This document shows positions 1-14,430 of a stretch of DNA of 64,000 bases, piece after piece (position 1 is the first letter of the stretch; each line of letters starts with the position of its first letter). Location: the NCBI GenBank assembly GCA_964019425.1, contig OZ025783.1, forward strand, positions 992,001 to 1,056,000. Direction: 5' to 3'. Below the pieces are notes generated by a model, which was not told the DNA's origin, made no database searches, and saw only the letters and a list, made by a program, of their open reading frames with translations. The position numbers and the translations under genes are program-made. The DNA is from Flectonema sp. DT1601. Its lineage: Eukaryota > Euglenozoa > Diplonemea > Diplonemida > Diplonemidae.

Positions 1-3000
1 AACACAATGCATTCCTAACATCTCAGGTGTATCGTACGGTGGAAGGGATGAGATGTATTTCTTATATTCTCCAACAGTCACAAAGTCTCTAACCACATAT
101 CCAGGATAAAATGTGTAGCTGCAATGAGAGTCAAAAATGTCATCTCTAAGCCATCTCTCAGCATAGGCTAATAGTATTCTGTGATCGTTGTGATTTGTCA
201 CACGACCACCGTATTGAACATCAGCAATCATGTATTGAAGAGTCGGCCAAGAAACACCTTTTTTAATATCAGTGAAGAGATAATTATATAAAAATGATGT
301 TGATGCAACCAAATCATGATGACTAAACTCATAAGGAGTACTCCATCCCATGCTACTGTATCTATTACGTTGAACAACAGCAGAGTGAAAGAAGCAGAGT
401 GTGAACAGTAGTAGTCTCCATTCCCTTTGTTTTATGGAATCAAGTTGATCTTGATTTATGTACTGAAAGGATTTGTGTAAGCTTAATTTAACCCCACGAG
501 GGGGTTCCAAGGCTATTTTAACACAACTGTGTAACGTTGAGATCGGAAACTCTGGATGAGGTAGACAAGTAATCCAAATTCTGCACATCGGAGATACCGC
601 ACCTGAATACGTAGAAAGAAATTCTGTTAAGTCGCTTATAAAATGTAAGTTTAGATGTACATTTTGAAGCACTACCCAACCACCATCACTTAGAGCCTGT
701 TGAACTGATTTTAACGCGAGAGGTTCTTGTGATTCTCCCATAGACACTTGAGTCACGATAACTCGATGTTTCTTACTTAGAATATCAATAGTGCTGTGGC
801 TATCAACTCCAGCTGATAACAAACACAGAATGGGAACTGTTGGTGATATGTGAGAGACGAAATCGAATTCATTTTCACTGCAGTCGATCAACGGTGGTGG
901 TAGTTTTGATTTCGTGTGTCTGTTTGATGAACCAGAATGACTATCAACGTGTTTTGATTGAGAGTCTTCTCTCATTCTTAAAAACGATGCGACCCATTTA
1001 TCACATGCTGTGCGAGTTCTATCTGGTCGCAGAGCGTTTATTATTAATATTTGATGAAATGGTTTAGTGTGATCTTCAATCCCCGGCAAAGCAACACTCT
1101 CTGGTGCCTGCTGTTGACACCAAGATTTCCATTCTTGTTCATAATGTAATATATTCGAAGTAATATGAGACAGAGCCTTTACTTCTTTTTCAAGCATTTT
1201 GAGATATTCATTTTCTTCAATTCCCAACCATAATATTGGATGGTCTTTAGCACTCGGAGGTGATTTTAAAAGGCATCCCACCTCTTCAGAAGTAATGATA
1301 TCAGCGTGTTGTTGTATGTAAAGCACTACTAATACTGAAAAGATGTGTTTTTCTGAACTGTAGTATCCCCTAAGCATACATGTGTGTACATGTTTAGTAA
1401 CCGACCCAAGAATATTAAGAATTCTCTTTGGAGGGTATGGATTCAGAGGAGCCCGTTGCATAGCTGCTTCAAACTCGACTGTAAATTGATGTAAGGACAC
1501 GTGATACATGTGTTGGATTTCTGACAAGTCTGCTATGGTACTGTACAGTAGAGCACCTCTAACAGCTATTTCAAGGTACTGGTCTCGCGCTTGGGCGATT
1601 TTGTTGTTTGAATCTGTGCATCCGACTAGTCTGTCAGCGATTTCATTGGACTTTTCTTTTGTTGCGGAGAGCACTTCCATTAGACCTCCATCGTCAAGAA
1701 GTCTGGTCCCTTCTTGTAGTAATAGTCTTTTTAATAATTCTTGTTCACAATTAGATAAAACTGATTCACATGATAACATTTCTTCTAAAATAGAAAGTCT
1801 GTCGTCTTCCAGAGAGGGTTTTTCGTAAATGACAACAGCGCTTAAAAGTTGTTCAGTAAGGCCTTGAATTGTAACAGTGAAGTCAACTACTGTTAATTTA
1901 GTGAAGACGTCGGGGTGAAATGTTGGATTTCTCTCCATTGAAGAGACTAAGTAAATCTCAAATCCCTCAACTACTTCTGCTTCAGTATCCTCCAACAAGA
2001 CTAACTGAACCTTTGTTCCATCTATGAGAGTTGCGGTGTTGTAATTCTTGTCTATCAAATTACTCAGAGCGCTAGGTATCGCTCGATGTATTTCCGTAAC
2101 AATAACAGGTTTGCCTTCTCTTGCTGCTTGAATAACTGTTTTAAGCCAATCAGCCTTTTTGACGCTCGTTTTGTAAACCTTTCCACGCTTTGCTGACATG
2201 TTTGTTAACCATTTAATCCCCTGACCTTGAGGATCAATTATTAATACTTTTCTAATCGATTGGGTAACTAAACGAGCGTTTTGCATTGATTGCTCATCCG
2301 TAGGGAGTCCTTCTAACACCCAGGTACGTTTCAGTTCCTGAGGTATGAGGGCTTCGCTAAAGGAAGCGGACGTGTATGGGAGGCACAAGTCGTCAAAATC
2401 TGACTCGACTTCCCCCAGGATCATCCTTCTATATTTCTGATTAAAAGGAGGGCAGTAACACTGAAATGCTGCAAGTCTCGCAGTGTCTCCCAATAGTCGT
2501 TTTTGTAATTCTGTGTTCGCTGTTGTTTGAGATAACCAGCGCTCACGCTCACCATCAAGTCCAGATATGAGACTCTGTGCTGTCAGAAGTCTTCTTTTTG
2601 TTGTTTCGGCGTCGGTTTGAAGGATCGTTTTTTCATCCAAGGCCCGTTGAAATTTGGATCTCATTTCGTCCAAGGCTGCTTGTTTTTGAGCGAGCTCTTC
2701 TTCACTCTTTCTCAGTAATATCTTTGCCTTGTAAAGCTGTGTTTCTGCGATTGTCAGTCGTTGACGTTTTGGAGCAATGGCCTTCGCAAAAGAATGATAA
2801 ATTGTAATCATTCTTATCCAGGTACATAATCCTGCTAATGACCCACATGCTGACCGAGCTCTCTCAACTGTGAAGTCTTCCATTCCTAAATAAGGAGCGA
2901 GAAGTTCACAATGTTCATCATTTACAGAGTCTTTAGGAAAGTCAACTAAGTGTTGTAAGAATCTAAAGTCGGTAGCCATTGCCTTTCCTTGAGTCCAAGA

Positions 3001-6000
3001 AGGCTTTAGAACTCTATTACCTGATGAGTCAGTCTCCCAACCAGCAGGGAAATCAACTGGAAAAGATCTCAACAATAACACTCCGTCAAGTATTCTTCTA
3101 ATTAGTGGAGGTGGGTTTGGAAGCCTTTTAAGAGTAGCAATGTCATCTGGTCTGATTGTATTCAAAGCGTTCTCAGCTGCTTTCATCGCAGGTTCTGCTG
3201 CAGCTAATTGTAACTGCGCCTCATCCTTTTCAAGAGAAACTTTTGCTGCCTGCTGAGCTAATGTGTTTCTGGTGTCTTCAACAGTCGCTGTTTGCTCTGC
3301 TGCCACATCCGCTTGAACTTTAATATCCTTGAGAAGGATTTCTAACTCTTGTGCAGCTCTGTCAAGGACAAGTTGTTTCTTTTTTAATGATCTTTTCATA
3401 TCTGTGATATCTACACGAGCTTGAGCCAGAACATTTATTCCATTATGAATACTGTTCTGTCTTTCTGTAATAGTATTTGATTTCTCTGAGTAAGAAGTTG
3501 TGTATATTTCTAAATATTGAAAGAAGTCACCCGGTGGAATCACAACTTGTCTCTTTGTTTCTTTATAGTATCTTGCTGCAAGGATTTGAGTAAAGTCGTG
3601 GATGCGAGCAGCGTGGTTGGCTAGAACTGATTTCGTATCTTTAGTTTTTTGAACTTTCCCAACTTGTTTAAGTACTGATGTCGTACTCGGACTCAAGTCT
3701 CCGAAATGTTCAATAGCAGTTGTCACGAGAGCATCAGCTGGCCATGTTGGGAACAAAATTAAAACACATTTATTCAACATCGCTGGAAATCTAAGTTTTT
3801 GCTTAAATATTGAATTACCAAACCCACCAAGTCCTGCTGAACAGTGAAGGACGATGTGAATATTGTTCCGAACTCGACTTCGATAACACGAATGAAGGTC
3901 AGCATTAGAAGGAGATTCTTTCTTAACGAACGGAATAAGATCGTCGTACAGAAGTTCTAAATCATCTTTTTGATGAAGACCAACAATCTCACCAGTAGTA
4001 AGTAAAGTATTAACAAGTTCAAGTATAAAGTCTTTGGTTAAGTGATGTTCCGATACTAACAACGTAACAGGTTGAGTAATAGCCGCAAGCTTGTGAAGTA
4101 AACGTAAATCATCAATGAACGATTGATATGAATAGTTTCCTAATGGCAGTTCAAAAAACTTATGTCCCATTGCATAGGCTGCTAGTCCAGTTAGACTTCT
4201 TCTACCTGATCCTGGGATTCCCAATAACAATACTGACGTTGACGGCGTTTGTAAGCAGCGGCTTATACGAACTACCCGTCTAACAGCATAGTCAAACAGT
4301 AATAGATTAAATGAGGACTTTGGGTTTGCTTCGTTATAGCGTTCGATAATTCTCTGAAGTCGGAATCGAATTTCAAGTTCAGAATCTGCTCTCTCATAAT
4401 ACGGTGGTTGGACGATAATTTCCCCATCATCCTCAATATCCTCTCTTAAGAAATGAGCCCACAGATTACTATCTCCTTTTAAATAACCCGCAGACTCTTT
4501 GAATAATTGTTCTATCCGTTTTGTGTATTCCATTGTCACCCAGTTGCTGTCAGTTTCTTCTAATTTGTCACAAAAAACTCTTCTCAACTCATGTTCGTAT
4601 AGCAACAATACATCTAATTGAGTAGACAAGACATCAGGATGTGCCATTATCAATCCTAACGTGACTCTCGATAAGTCTCTAATGGTGAATGTGTATTGTT
4701 CCTTACCAGGGATTGGTATCAGTTTTGCTATTATGTCTTGCCAAAGTAATCTGGTAACCGGAACTAATTGAGAGAGGATGTTTATGTGTGAAGTAGTTCC
4801 AAAATGTCGTTCTAATATTGTACCGTAAATCATATCAAGTGATGGTGGCGGGGGTAAGATTGAATTAACAATAAAGAAGTGTTGACATAGTCGAGTTGGT
4901 ACTTGTTTCTCTCCAGTAGGATGATCACACGCAGCGATAAACTGTGTTGATGTAAGTATTATTTTATCAGCCGTTTCAAGTCGATTCCTGCTATAAAAAA
5001 ACCCGTAGTCAAGAACTTGTCTTATTAATTCAAGTGTTGGATTATCACCCCAATGATTAGCAGCTGGCATTGATAAATCATCGAGAAAGATATCAAGTGT
5101 TGTTCCTGGTGGTGGTCCCCAATTAAAACCAGAGATTCTTTCAACAAAACTCTGAATACTATTCTGTAGACCAACTGGTCCACTTACTGATGACAGGGCT
5201 AGTATCCTGGATAGAAATGATCCTCCAGTCTCTTCTCCACGTCTTCTTAAGTGATTGAGGATGCTTGATGTCTTTCCAATACCACTCTTTCCGATAACTA
5301 AAACATTTCTTTTAAAATTAACAACATTTTGAAGTCTTTTTGACGCCATTTGAATGACATAGTGTAGTTGCATGCTTTCAGGTGTCAACACAAACACTTC
5401 ATGATGCGGTACGTTCTGAGGTGTTGCACTAATCAGACTGCTAGCGTTCCATGTTGCCCATGAACTGGTATGAGGATCAATGTAAAGATCAAATATCGAA
5501 TGATTTGTAAACAATCCATCAGGGTCACATTGTAAGTCAATTACTGACTTGTGATGTTTTGCGAATTCCCAAACACGTTCCCGACAAGTAGTTTCTAATA
5601 CTCCTGCGATTCCCCATAAGATTCCAAAGAGAGTTATTCTACTCAGAGTTGATTGATTATGAATGTTACTTTTACTTTGTGAATCTGTAAAGAATCCCTC
5701 CATTAACTTCAATGAGTTTAGAATTAGTTGACTATCAGTAAGTTTTATTGTGTGATTGCAATCTTGAGAAACTACTGAGAGAAGTTGAGGTACAAGAGCG
5801 TCATACAAATCAGAAATAGTACTTCCACCTGATCGTAAGATGTGTTTATATTTAGCCAACCAAGACGTCAACAAAGCATTCCATGACAGACATCCACTAC
5901 TAAAGTAAATAGTACCAAGTCTTGAAACAGTTGCAGGAGAAGCCTGACTAAGACTCAACACTTCAAATACTAACAATAAGTTCTTTGGAAGTGACAGCCG

Positions 6001-9000
6001 TTCATTGTTTGGAAGAGTTAATAATTTAGTATCATCTAATACTGTATTTAATGATTCAATCCAATGAGGATCAACTGGACCATCAAGAATAAACCATGAT
6101 CCAATATGATTCCTTTGTCTACGAGAACTCTTCCTCCAAAGTGTTGTAAAGACTCCATCACACCAATCACCTGTTTGACGATCATAACGTCCGTACATTT
6201 CAGTTACTGAAAGTGTCTTTGGGTTTAAATAAATGGTGCGCTGTGGGAATTCAAGATTCATCGCTGCAATCAGAACTTTTAGTGCGGAAGATTTACCAGT
6301 AGCGCTGGGTCCCATGACGCAGATTCCGTGTCTTGCTTTACTTTGTTCGTAAGTTTGGAGAATCTTTGCTTCCCACTCTGGAGCAGGTGAGTAATCAAGA
6401 TTACTGAGTTCTCGTCTAACGTTTCGTAGTAGAGGTGATTGTTGAGGATCACATCTTTCTCCAGGGAAGATATCATTAAGAAGGTCTGAGAATAGTAAAG
6501 CATCCTCTTCTACTAACTTACTGAGATTCATTTCCCTTAATACTCTCACAAGTACACTCCGCTCTAGAGCAGCATCTTCCTTTATCACAGGAGTAGTAGT
6601 GATACTTGTTCTTCTTGTACAGCACCCCCTCAAGTCTTCACCACATCTTCTAAGTACTGCTAAAACAGACCTCAACCCGAAGTCATAGTGATTACAAGCT
6701 CCAAGTTGTTGTTTGCAGAGTGAGTAAAGAGATTGGAATTTTCGAGCCAGAGTTATGCAATCAAGGAAACCAGAAGCTGCGAGTCTGACTCTCATAATTG
6801 ATTGACTGTCAGGAACAACAACAGCGATACTTCTAAAGAGAGCTTTCATATTCTCTGGTAATTCATTACGACCTTCATAACCTTTACCTCCAGGGTTTAG
6901 AGTTACGAATATAGATGCCATCGAGTCTAATTTAATAAATGCTCCATCTGGAAAGGTTACTTCAGCCTGTCTGTTTCGTTTACCGTGAAGCACGCATGCT
7001 ACTTGAGCAGCGACTACAGAGAGAATCTTTGTATCAACTCTGTTGATTTCATCAAAACCACACCAACAACCAGACATAGCAATTCCTTTAAACATATTAG
7101 CCATCGTACCTATTCCCATTTGATCACTGCAGTTCATTACAATAACAAATCTTCCGAATGATCTTCCCATGTCTTTAACTGTTTCAGTCTTTCCTGTTCC
7201 AGCTGGTCCGATAGGATTTCCTCCGTAGCCCATTCCAATAGCCTGAGCTGAGGATATGTAAATCCTATCAGTCAGTTCTGTTACGACAAGTCGTTCCACG
7301 CAACCCAAATATTCAAAAGCATAGTCGAAGTCTGTATCAGTGACTGATGCCTGACAAGTGTCGCGATCGACCTGTTTTTTTTTTTTGTTTTTTTCGTTTG
7401 TTTCTTTTCTTGTTGCGGCTCTATTATAATCACAAAGAAACAGATAAGAATAACATACCTTCCAATAGAACCGAACGTGTTTCAACCATTCGAAGTCAGC
7501 TGCTGATCGTATTTTCTTACAAGACCGTTGTAATAACAACAACACATCAAATTGATGAATTTGAATAGTGAGCAAAGCTTCAATACAAGTTCTCTCTCTT
7601 GGTTGTAATTGTAAACGTGTTTTACTTATGAAATGCTCCTGGATTTGTTTGTGTTTTCTAACTTTGGAAGTCATGATACCCTTTTCAGTTTTTTGAACAG
7701 TTAAGGCAAATTCACAGTCTGCAGTCCACATTAATTGTATACCCAACAATGAGACTTGAGCTGAATACTCTTCCACTAAATCATTCAATGATGATACTTG
7801 AATGTGACCTTCAAATGATGACAGGTCGGAAACCATTCGATGAGTTTGCATTTTAAGAGTGTGTTGTTGTTCTGCTAATAAATTATGCAACCATTCCATG
7901 ACATCATACGATGTTGAGACTGGGCTATCTAATTGGATCACTTCACCCTCAGCTGATGATAACGATGTAATACTCGCAGGTTCATCTTTACTAAAATGTA
8001 ATTCATAAATATTATTTGTTATACTCGGCAAGTACTGCTGAACCGTCGAAGGATTTGACGCCTGTCCAAGAATTTCAAGCAACTGCGCGTTTGACACGAA
8101 GTAAAAACGAGGCTGAGCATTTCTTTTTTTAAGCAAATAACCAGATAAAGATTTCTGACACATATCAAGGTACAATCTTAAATGTGGTAACAAGTTCGAT
8201 AACATATCTCCCTGGATGCATAGTTTCAGTACTTTTGGTGTTTCTGCAACTGATTTCATTATTTTGATCCACTGTCTGTCAATATTGCTAAACCTTTTAA
8301 CTTCTGCGGGCATCTCTTTGCAAATATCCGAACTAGAAAAAACAGCTTCCAAATAAATCCATAAGTGTTGAACTTCAAGCCATTCAGAAATACACTCTTG
8401 AGTTGCAGTCAGCTTACTGATCCAAAGCATTATATCTTTTTTAAAAGGAGCATTAAATCTACTACACAAGAGTGATGTTAGCGTTGTTTGACCTTCTTCT
8501 ACTTTTGATATTAATTCCGATGTTGTATCTGACTTTAGAGTTACCAAACCTCTGTTTTTAAAAGGGGCAAGCTGAAACTCTTTATCGAGCCACTCTTCTT
8601 TTATTTTAAGTAATTTCGCTTCCAACTCAAACTCCTTCTGAGCTGCAGCTATTATTTCCTCAACTTCCGTCTTGTTGTTTACTAATTTCGCTTCCATGAT
8701 GTGACGAAGACGAAATTCTTGTAATTTCGGATTTAAAGTACAACCTGTCAGACTACTGAGTTGCTGCCAATGCCTCTCACAAATACACTTTGATAGTAAT
8801 TGTTCAAGGATAGGAACTGTGTCAAGGAGCTCATCAATTATACCGCGAAGTTCTTTATATCCCAACCAGTCTCTTAGAGCTGCAGGCATCTTCTTTACTC
8901 TTTCATGAAATTGTTTTATAGTTTGTTTAACTTTATCAATATTGAGTTCAATCCAAGGCTTCTCTTCAAGAAGTGCCTTTGATGTGAGAACTTCAGTGTA

Positions 9001-12000
9001 CAGATCGTACAGCTTTCCTAAGAGACGGAGTTCCTTCTCAATTTGATCTACTTCAGGGTATCTGGTAATTGGAAGACCAAACAGGTTTTCACCCATTTGA
9101 AAATCTAAAAGCTTTCTCTTGCATTCAACGAATTGTATTTTAAATACTTTGAGCCGTTCAACAGCTAGTCTTGGTTCAATATGATCAACCATTGGACCAT
9201 TTCGATCGTAGTCACTTTTAAATGTTCTAATTTGGGAATTAAACTGCGACACGTCATGCAGTAATACTCCTCTGAACTTTGGACAATCACCCTGGAGGTG
9301 ATCCATTATTGATCTAGACTGAGTTACTAAATCATTCCATTGAAAACCAATCCTATCAACTTGATCTTGTTCTTCTTTAGTAACTTTGATGTTGTATCTG
9401 TAGAGGATGTCGTAGGCGTTTACAATTGGAAGGAGTTTCATGTCAATTTCAGATTCATCTGCTCGAAGTCGGGAAATGACTGACATTATTCTATTCACAT
9501 CTGATAAGTCATGAACAGTTCTACTTAACTTCGCTTGAATATCTTCCATATTGTGTACCAAGTTATCCATTTTTAACTTTACCATTCCATTAAGAGCTGA
9601 TCCGTATGCTGCTTTCCATGCAGCAGCTTCTTGAGTCAGGTATGACTTTAACTTCGACATATCAATATGAATACAACCGATAACGTGACTGTTTGGTAAC
9701 ATTGCTATTGTCTTTTCCATGTTGTAGAATGAGGTGATGTTTTCTTCGTAGTCATCAAAATTTTTCGATTGCTGGTTTTGTTGATTCATAGTAAACGTTT
9801 CTATCACGTCAGCTCTATTTCCTCTCAGTAAAGTACCAAACTGACCAAACTGTTGTAAGAATGTTGACAACTGACTTTGAAGACCAGAGACACTTCCTGT
9901 TAGTTGTAAAAAGACTTTTGTCATTCGTCTGTTTTTACCAATTCGTAGGAATAACGACTTCAATCTACTTCGAGGAGCAGTGTCTTGATCACCCTCATCA
10001 CTGCTGTCATGAGCGAGGACTTTTTCAAGAATCTGAACATCGGCTTCCGCAGATCTGGTCGCAGCTTCTGTTCGGAGGATTGCAGATTGGTGTTCCACAA
10101 CATCATAACTTTGAGGGGATTTACCATCTTGCTTCCATCGATAGATTCCTCTTGCAGATTCTAATATACTCCTAGCCATTCTATTTAAACACTTTTGTAA
10201 GTCTTCCAGGGAAGGAGAAAAATCAACCGATCTGAACTTTATAACCAATTCTACATTAAACACAACTGGTGAAGGATGAATAAAAGCATCAGATGCTGTT
10301 CCAGTAATTCGACGTTTTAAATAGACTACTGACTGTTGCATTGCTTGTAAGAGAGCTTGAAATAATGAGTGCTCAAAAAAGCTAAATAGCTCGGCAATAG
10401 CAGGTGTAACACTTTGCATGTCATCCTCGGAATAACCTGAGGTAATAATATTTACAACTTCTCTTACTGATGATGCTATTTCACAGTTGAGGACATTCAT
10501 CTGTTGACTTATGGAGTGTGCGTACGTCTGTTGAGCATTTATTAATTCTTGAATTGAATATGCCTGTCCATCACTAACTCCCTCATCACCATCATTAGTA
10601 GCAGCCAGACATATAAAGGAAGTATTTTCAACTATCTGAAGTGACCTGTCGATTCTGTATCTGAACACGTTGTTGACTCTTTTCGACATTGTTTCAACAT
10701 TTTGAATAGCGTCAAAAACACTTCTGATATACAATCCGATGTTTAATGACCTCCATGTCAGTTGAACTAACCCAGGGTTAATATAAATATTTAATTCGTT
10801 TATTGTCGGTGTGATTATGCTGTGGCATTTTGGATTTGTTGATTGAACAACAGCATAGTAACGTGAAATCATGTAAGTCAGTTCTTCATTGTATCTGAAT
10901 AAAGTGTTTTTTTGGGAATATAATGAGCGGGCCTCAGGTGGAACTGGGAGACATAATTTAGTCATGTATTCCACTTCGTGGATTACCTTCCGAACTTCAC
11001 AATCAAAATTAACATAAACTTTCTTGGTATGCTCATCGCAGACTAACAGTGGCATTTGCATGCCTGCCAGTGCGTGTTCAGAAACTTGTTGATACCAAGC
11101 CCTCTGCCATCGGGATTCGTATGTCACTAACGTCTTTGCTACTTTATTAAATGTGCTTATGATCCTTCGTGCTTCTCTTGACATTAATAGATGTGATGTT
11201 TCTTGAAAGACTTTCATCGGATTCTCAATCTTACGCAATAACTGTCTAACCCAACTAATAGCTCCAGCAACAGGAGGAGAGTTCCTATCACAAGGTGGAT
11301 CTTCTTTGTGTTTTTCATAAAGGGTTTTTATGTGTTCTAAATCTCTACCGTAAGAAACAAATATTGATCCGTGTTTCTCTTCAAGTAGCTTAGATATGTG
11401 ATTGTTATTTATTACAGCTTTAAACATACGAAGAAGGTGCAATGCCTTTGCAGTGTTAGTAACAGTTAAGAAACAGTTGTTGAGGAAAACGACTAGTTCG
11501 GTGCTGAGTTCTTGTACTCTAACTTTATAGTCTTGATAGACGGCATCGAACTCTCGATTACGAGCTTCTAAGTAGTCACCGCTTTGCTCACGGAGATCAG
11601 ATAGGATTGTGTCGTATTGGATACAAAGTTGTTTGCTGTTGTCTATATTAGCAGCTGCTAGTCGTCCAAATTGTCGTGTGACGTGCATGATGTCAATTAC
11701 TTTTGTTAATCTCACACAAAATAAATCAAACCTCCCAAAAACACTCGCTTCTGAAAAACTAAATTGTGGTCCAAATATATTAGCCGCCATCTCTCCCTTT
11801 GTCTGTCTAAAGTGAAACACATATGTTTCCTTAAGTTCCGTGCAGGCTTTTAGGTCTTCAATGGCTGACGTTGCATCTTGGTCCCAAATTTCACCATTGC
11901 GTTCGAGGTATCTTCGACATCCTTTAATGATTTGATTTGTTATTTTTATGAACAAAGAAGTCAACCTCTCACTTGTGTTGTAATACTTACTGATGCTATG

Positions 12001-13294
12001 AACCATTCTTATGACGTTCATAATAGCAGGTATGACTTGTTTTATTGCATGTAGAGAAGCTGTTCCTGTGAATAATGGTTCTGCAAAACGTTCTAAGGTA
12101 CCCAAATACTTTGAGTTGTCTTTACTTTCATTAGCGGCTTCGATTACTTTGGCTTCGACTTCTTTCCATTCAGATAGGACCTGTGGTGTGGTGGTGGTAG
12201 TGTTGTTTTATAGATGTGCTTTATAAGACATAATAACATACTTGTTGAGTTCTAGCGCCAGCCATCATTAACACTCCAACAACAATCTTATTTCCTTTGA
12301 ACTGTAAATTATCAGTAATGTGATTGAGTTGGGCTGTTCTTTTCTTCCAATATTCAAGTTCTAGTTCAGGTCCACTGTCATCACCGAATTTTGCCATATT
12401 ATCAGCAGCTGACCCTGATTCAATCGCTGGTAACATTCCCTGACTTAGTAGTTTCTTAACCTCTCTAATCCAATGGTATAGAGTCACTTCATAACATTCT
12501 ATTACTTCTCGTTTTTGAGCTGCCTTGCCGAATGCCTTGTGATTGAAATCAATACAAAATCGTCTGGTAGGTTTCGTAAGTGTGACGGTTTGTTTCATAT
12601 TATCACTTATTCGTTTTAATTGATTTTGGTATTGATGAGATTTTTGAATAAAATCACTGATTTCAGTGACATTTGAAGGCTTCCATCCTGGCTGTGATTC
12701 AGTCAGTTCACCGTAATCAGTACGCTCTTCTAGGGCTGGGAAGAATAAATGTTTGAGGTCTTCGTGAAGTGTTTCCAAAACATCAGTTTCTCCATTTTCA
12801 TTTCCTCGAATACTTCCAACGAAGACTTTGTCGCAGATGTTCTTTTCTGTTATGAGACAAAGGTCTTCGGGATCTCTAATAAAATAAACACAATTATATC
12901 GAGAAAGGGAATGTAATTTATCACTTGTTACTACAATTGATTGCACTGCAGCAGCACTACTCGTGGTAGACCCTGATGACGCACTTGATGCGTCCTGATC
13001 GTAAGATGAATTAGCAGTAGATAACGTACTAATTGTTGATAATGTTGTGGAGTGACTAATACTTGCAGCATCATCCATTGCATAAGCTTCTACTGTTCGT
13101 TCTTTCTTTGCTGTGAACCAAAATAATCTATTCGTTCCACCCTCTCTTATAAACTGCATTATAACTGGATCAAAACTCTCTACGGTGTTGTTGAATGATT
13201 CTGCATCAAGTCCAACGTATCCTACTACGTTGGAATAAAAGAATGAGCGGATCCCAGAAAGAACACCTCCGACGTCATTAAATTGACTACTCAT
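1..13294 (-). CDS. Axonemal dynein heavy chain (3 exons seen, 3' end off the left edge)
   Basis: Microtubule minus-end motor of a ciliary dynein arm. Proposed exons are 13294-12242, 12180-7459 and 7371-1, all phase 0, with introns of 61 and 87 nt (both donors GTATGT). About 4,380 residues are visible; a family length near 4,500 means only ~100 codons are missing. Walker A motifs are visible for AAA1 (GPAGTGKTET, near 7190-7215), AAA2 (GPSATGKSS, near 6284-6312), AAA3 (GKSGIGKTS, near 5271-5297) and AAA4 (GIPGSGRRS, near 4196-4222; GR instead of GK is usual in axonemal chains). IDPQGQGIKWL (AAA5) and GGWVVLQNVHLN (AAA6) follow. The stalk and microtubule-binding region lies between, near 2600-3500. 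The usual GCFDEFNRI reads CGFDEINRV. The N-terminal tail and AAA3 neighbourhood feel closest to outer-arm gamma (DNAH5/8) chains, but the subtype is uncertain. The start is the ATG one codon after an in-frame TTG. Confidence 0.95.
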
Positions 13295-13440
13295 CAAATG
13301 TCAGTTGTTTTAATACCTTACGACATTGTGAAGTCACTGTTATTATTATTGGGGGGGTAATTACATTATAGGTGGTCAAACCTGCAACCAAAAGTGAAAG
13401 ATGCTAATCATAAAAACATTATAAGAACATCGGTACGTTA

Positions 13441-14430
13441 TTATGGTAACTCACATCCTCTTCTTTGAATTACAACAGCAGCGCATGAGTGTCCACTTGC
13501 AATAGCGCAACTAAAGTCTGATGGCATAGTGTACATCGATGAGAGAACACCTCCAGCAAAAGCATCACCAGCACCGTTAGTATCGACAATTGAATCGAAT
13601 GCTACCTTCGGAACATCAAATAGCTTTGTCGGTTTACCAACTTCAAATAGCATAGTTTGTTTACTCCCATTCGTTACGATGAAGCTCGTATTCGGAAATC
13701 TTGAACGCGCATTCTCCAGACTTGAGAATTCGTGTGCAGTACAAAACGCCTCAAACTCATTAAAGTTTCCAATTAAAATAGCAGCTGAAGGAAGGATATC
13801 AATCAGCGCTTGTTTAACAACAGGTCGACTTTGTAAAGCAGCAGACGAGAGATTTATAACCAACAAAGACTCACTACTTATCAGACTCTTGGCAGTTTGA
13901 ACAGCAGCAACACGTTCTGGTGTGGTCAGTCCAAATGAAGTAGAATAGAGAATTTTAGTTTTTGAAAGTGTGGGTTCACAAGTTCTTACTGCTGCAGAGG
14001 TTAACATACGACAGGAAGCAGGAACTCCAACTATCGATCTCTCTCCGTTAGTTACCAACACTAAAGACCTTCCTGTTGGAGCTGTTGAAACACAATGGAA
14101 TGTTGAGGTGTCAACAGATACTTTGAGGCATTCACTTCTCAGGAAAGCCTCGTCAGAATCACTACCGACAGCACCAATCGCTGCGACTGCTTTTTGAATT
14201 CCCTTTTGTTGTAATGCCCAGCCAGTCACTCTCGCTGTATTTAGGGATGCTCCTCCCGCTACTCTTTCACAACGGCTTTTAAAAGATTCCAATAAAGCTG
14301 CAGCACCCTCTTGATCACCTCGATATTTCTCAGGACACTCTCCACCAACAGTCAATCCTTTAGAAAGGACCTCCTCTTCAGTGCTCTCTGCGATGTAATC
14401 CACCATCGGGTTACCAATAGTGACAATCAT
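13441..14430 (-). CDS. ADK: Adenosine kinase (PfkB family)
   Basis: Phosphorylates adenosine to AMP in purine salvage. The 329-residue protein is close to the family length (~340). The N-terminus reads IVTIGNPMVDYIAE, typical of adenosine kinases. GGASLNTARV is the substrate-binding di-glycine signature and PTGRSLVLVTNGERS the lid region. Near the C-terminus, DTNGAGDAFAGGVL is PfkB signature 2 with the catalytic Asp and anion-hole GAGD. I see no intron. The start is the ATG at 14430, one codon after an in-frame TTG. It sits 146 bases downstream of the dynein start in the same orientation. Another PfkB sugar kinase is possible but the N-terminal motif favours adenosine. Confidence 0.88.
   Translation of the reverse strand: MIVTIGNPMVDYIAESTEEEVLSKGLTVGGECPEKYRGDQEGAAALLESFKSRCERVAGGASLNTARVTGWALQQKGIQKAVAAIGAVGSDSDEAFLRSECLKVSVDTSTFHCVSTAPTGRSLVLVTNGERSIVGVPASCRMLTSAAVRTCEPTLSKTKILYSTSFGLTTPERVAAVQTAKSLISSESLLVINLSSAALQSRPVVKQALIDILPSAAILIGNFNEFEAFCTAHEFSSLENARSRFPNTSFIVTNGSKQTMLFEVGKPTKLFDVPKVAFDSIVDTNGAGDAFAGGVLSSMYTMPSDFSCAIASGHSCAAVVIQRRGCELP

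Noticed and set aside
7347-7568. Plus-strand ORF across the dynein intron
   Set aside because: It is a shadow of the coding strand and the intron poly-A; no protein-like composition.
1-13294. Bacterial or viral origin of the window
   Set aside because: Axonemal dynein, kinesins, spliceosome and ESCRT genes with GT-AG introns leave no doubt that it is eukaryotic nuclear DNA.
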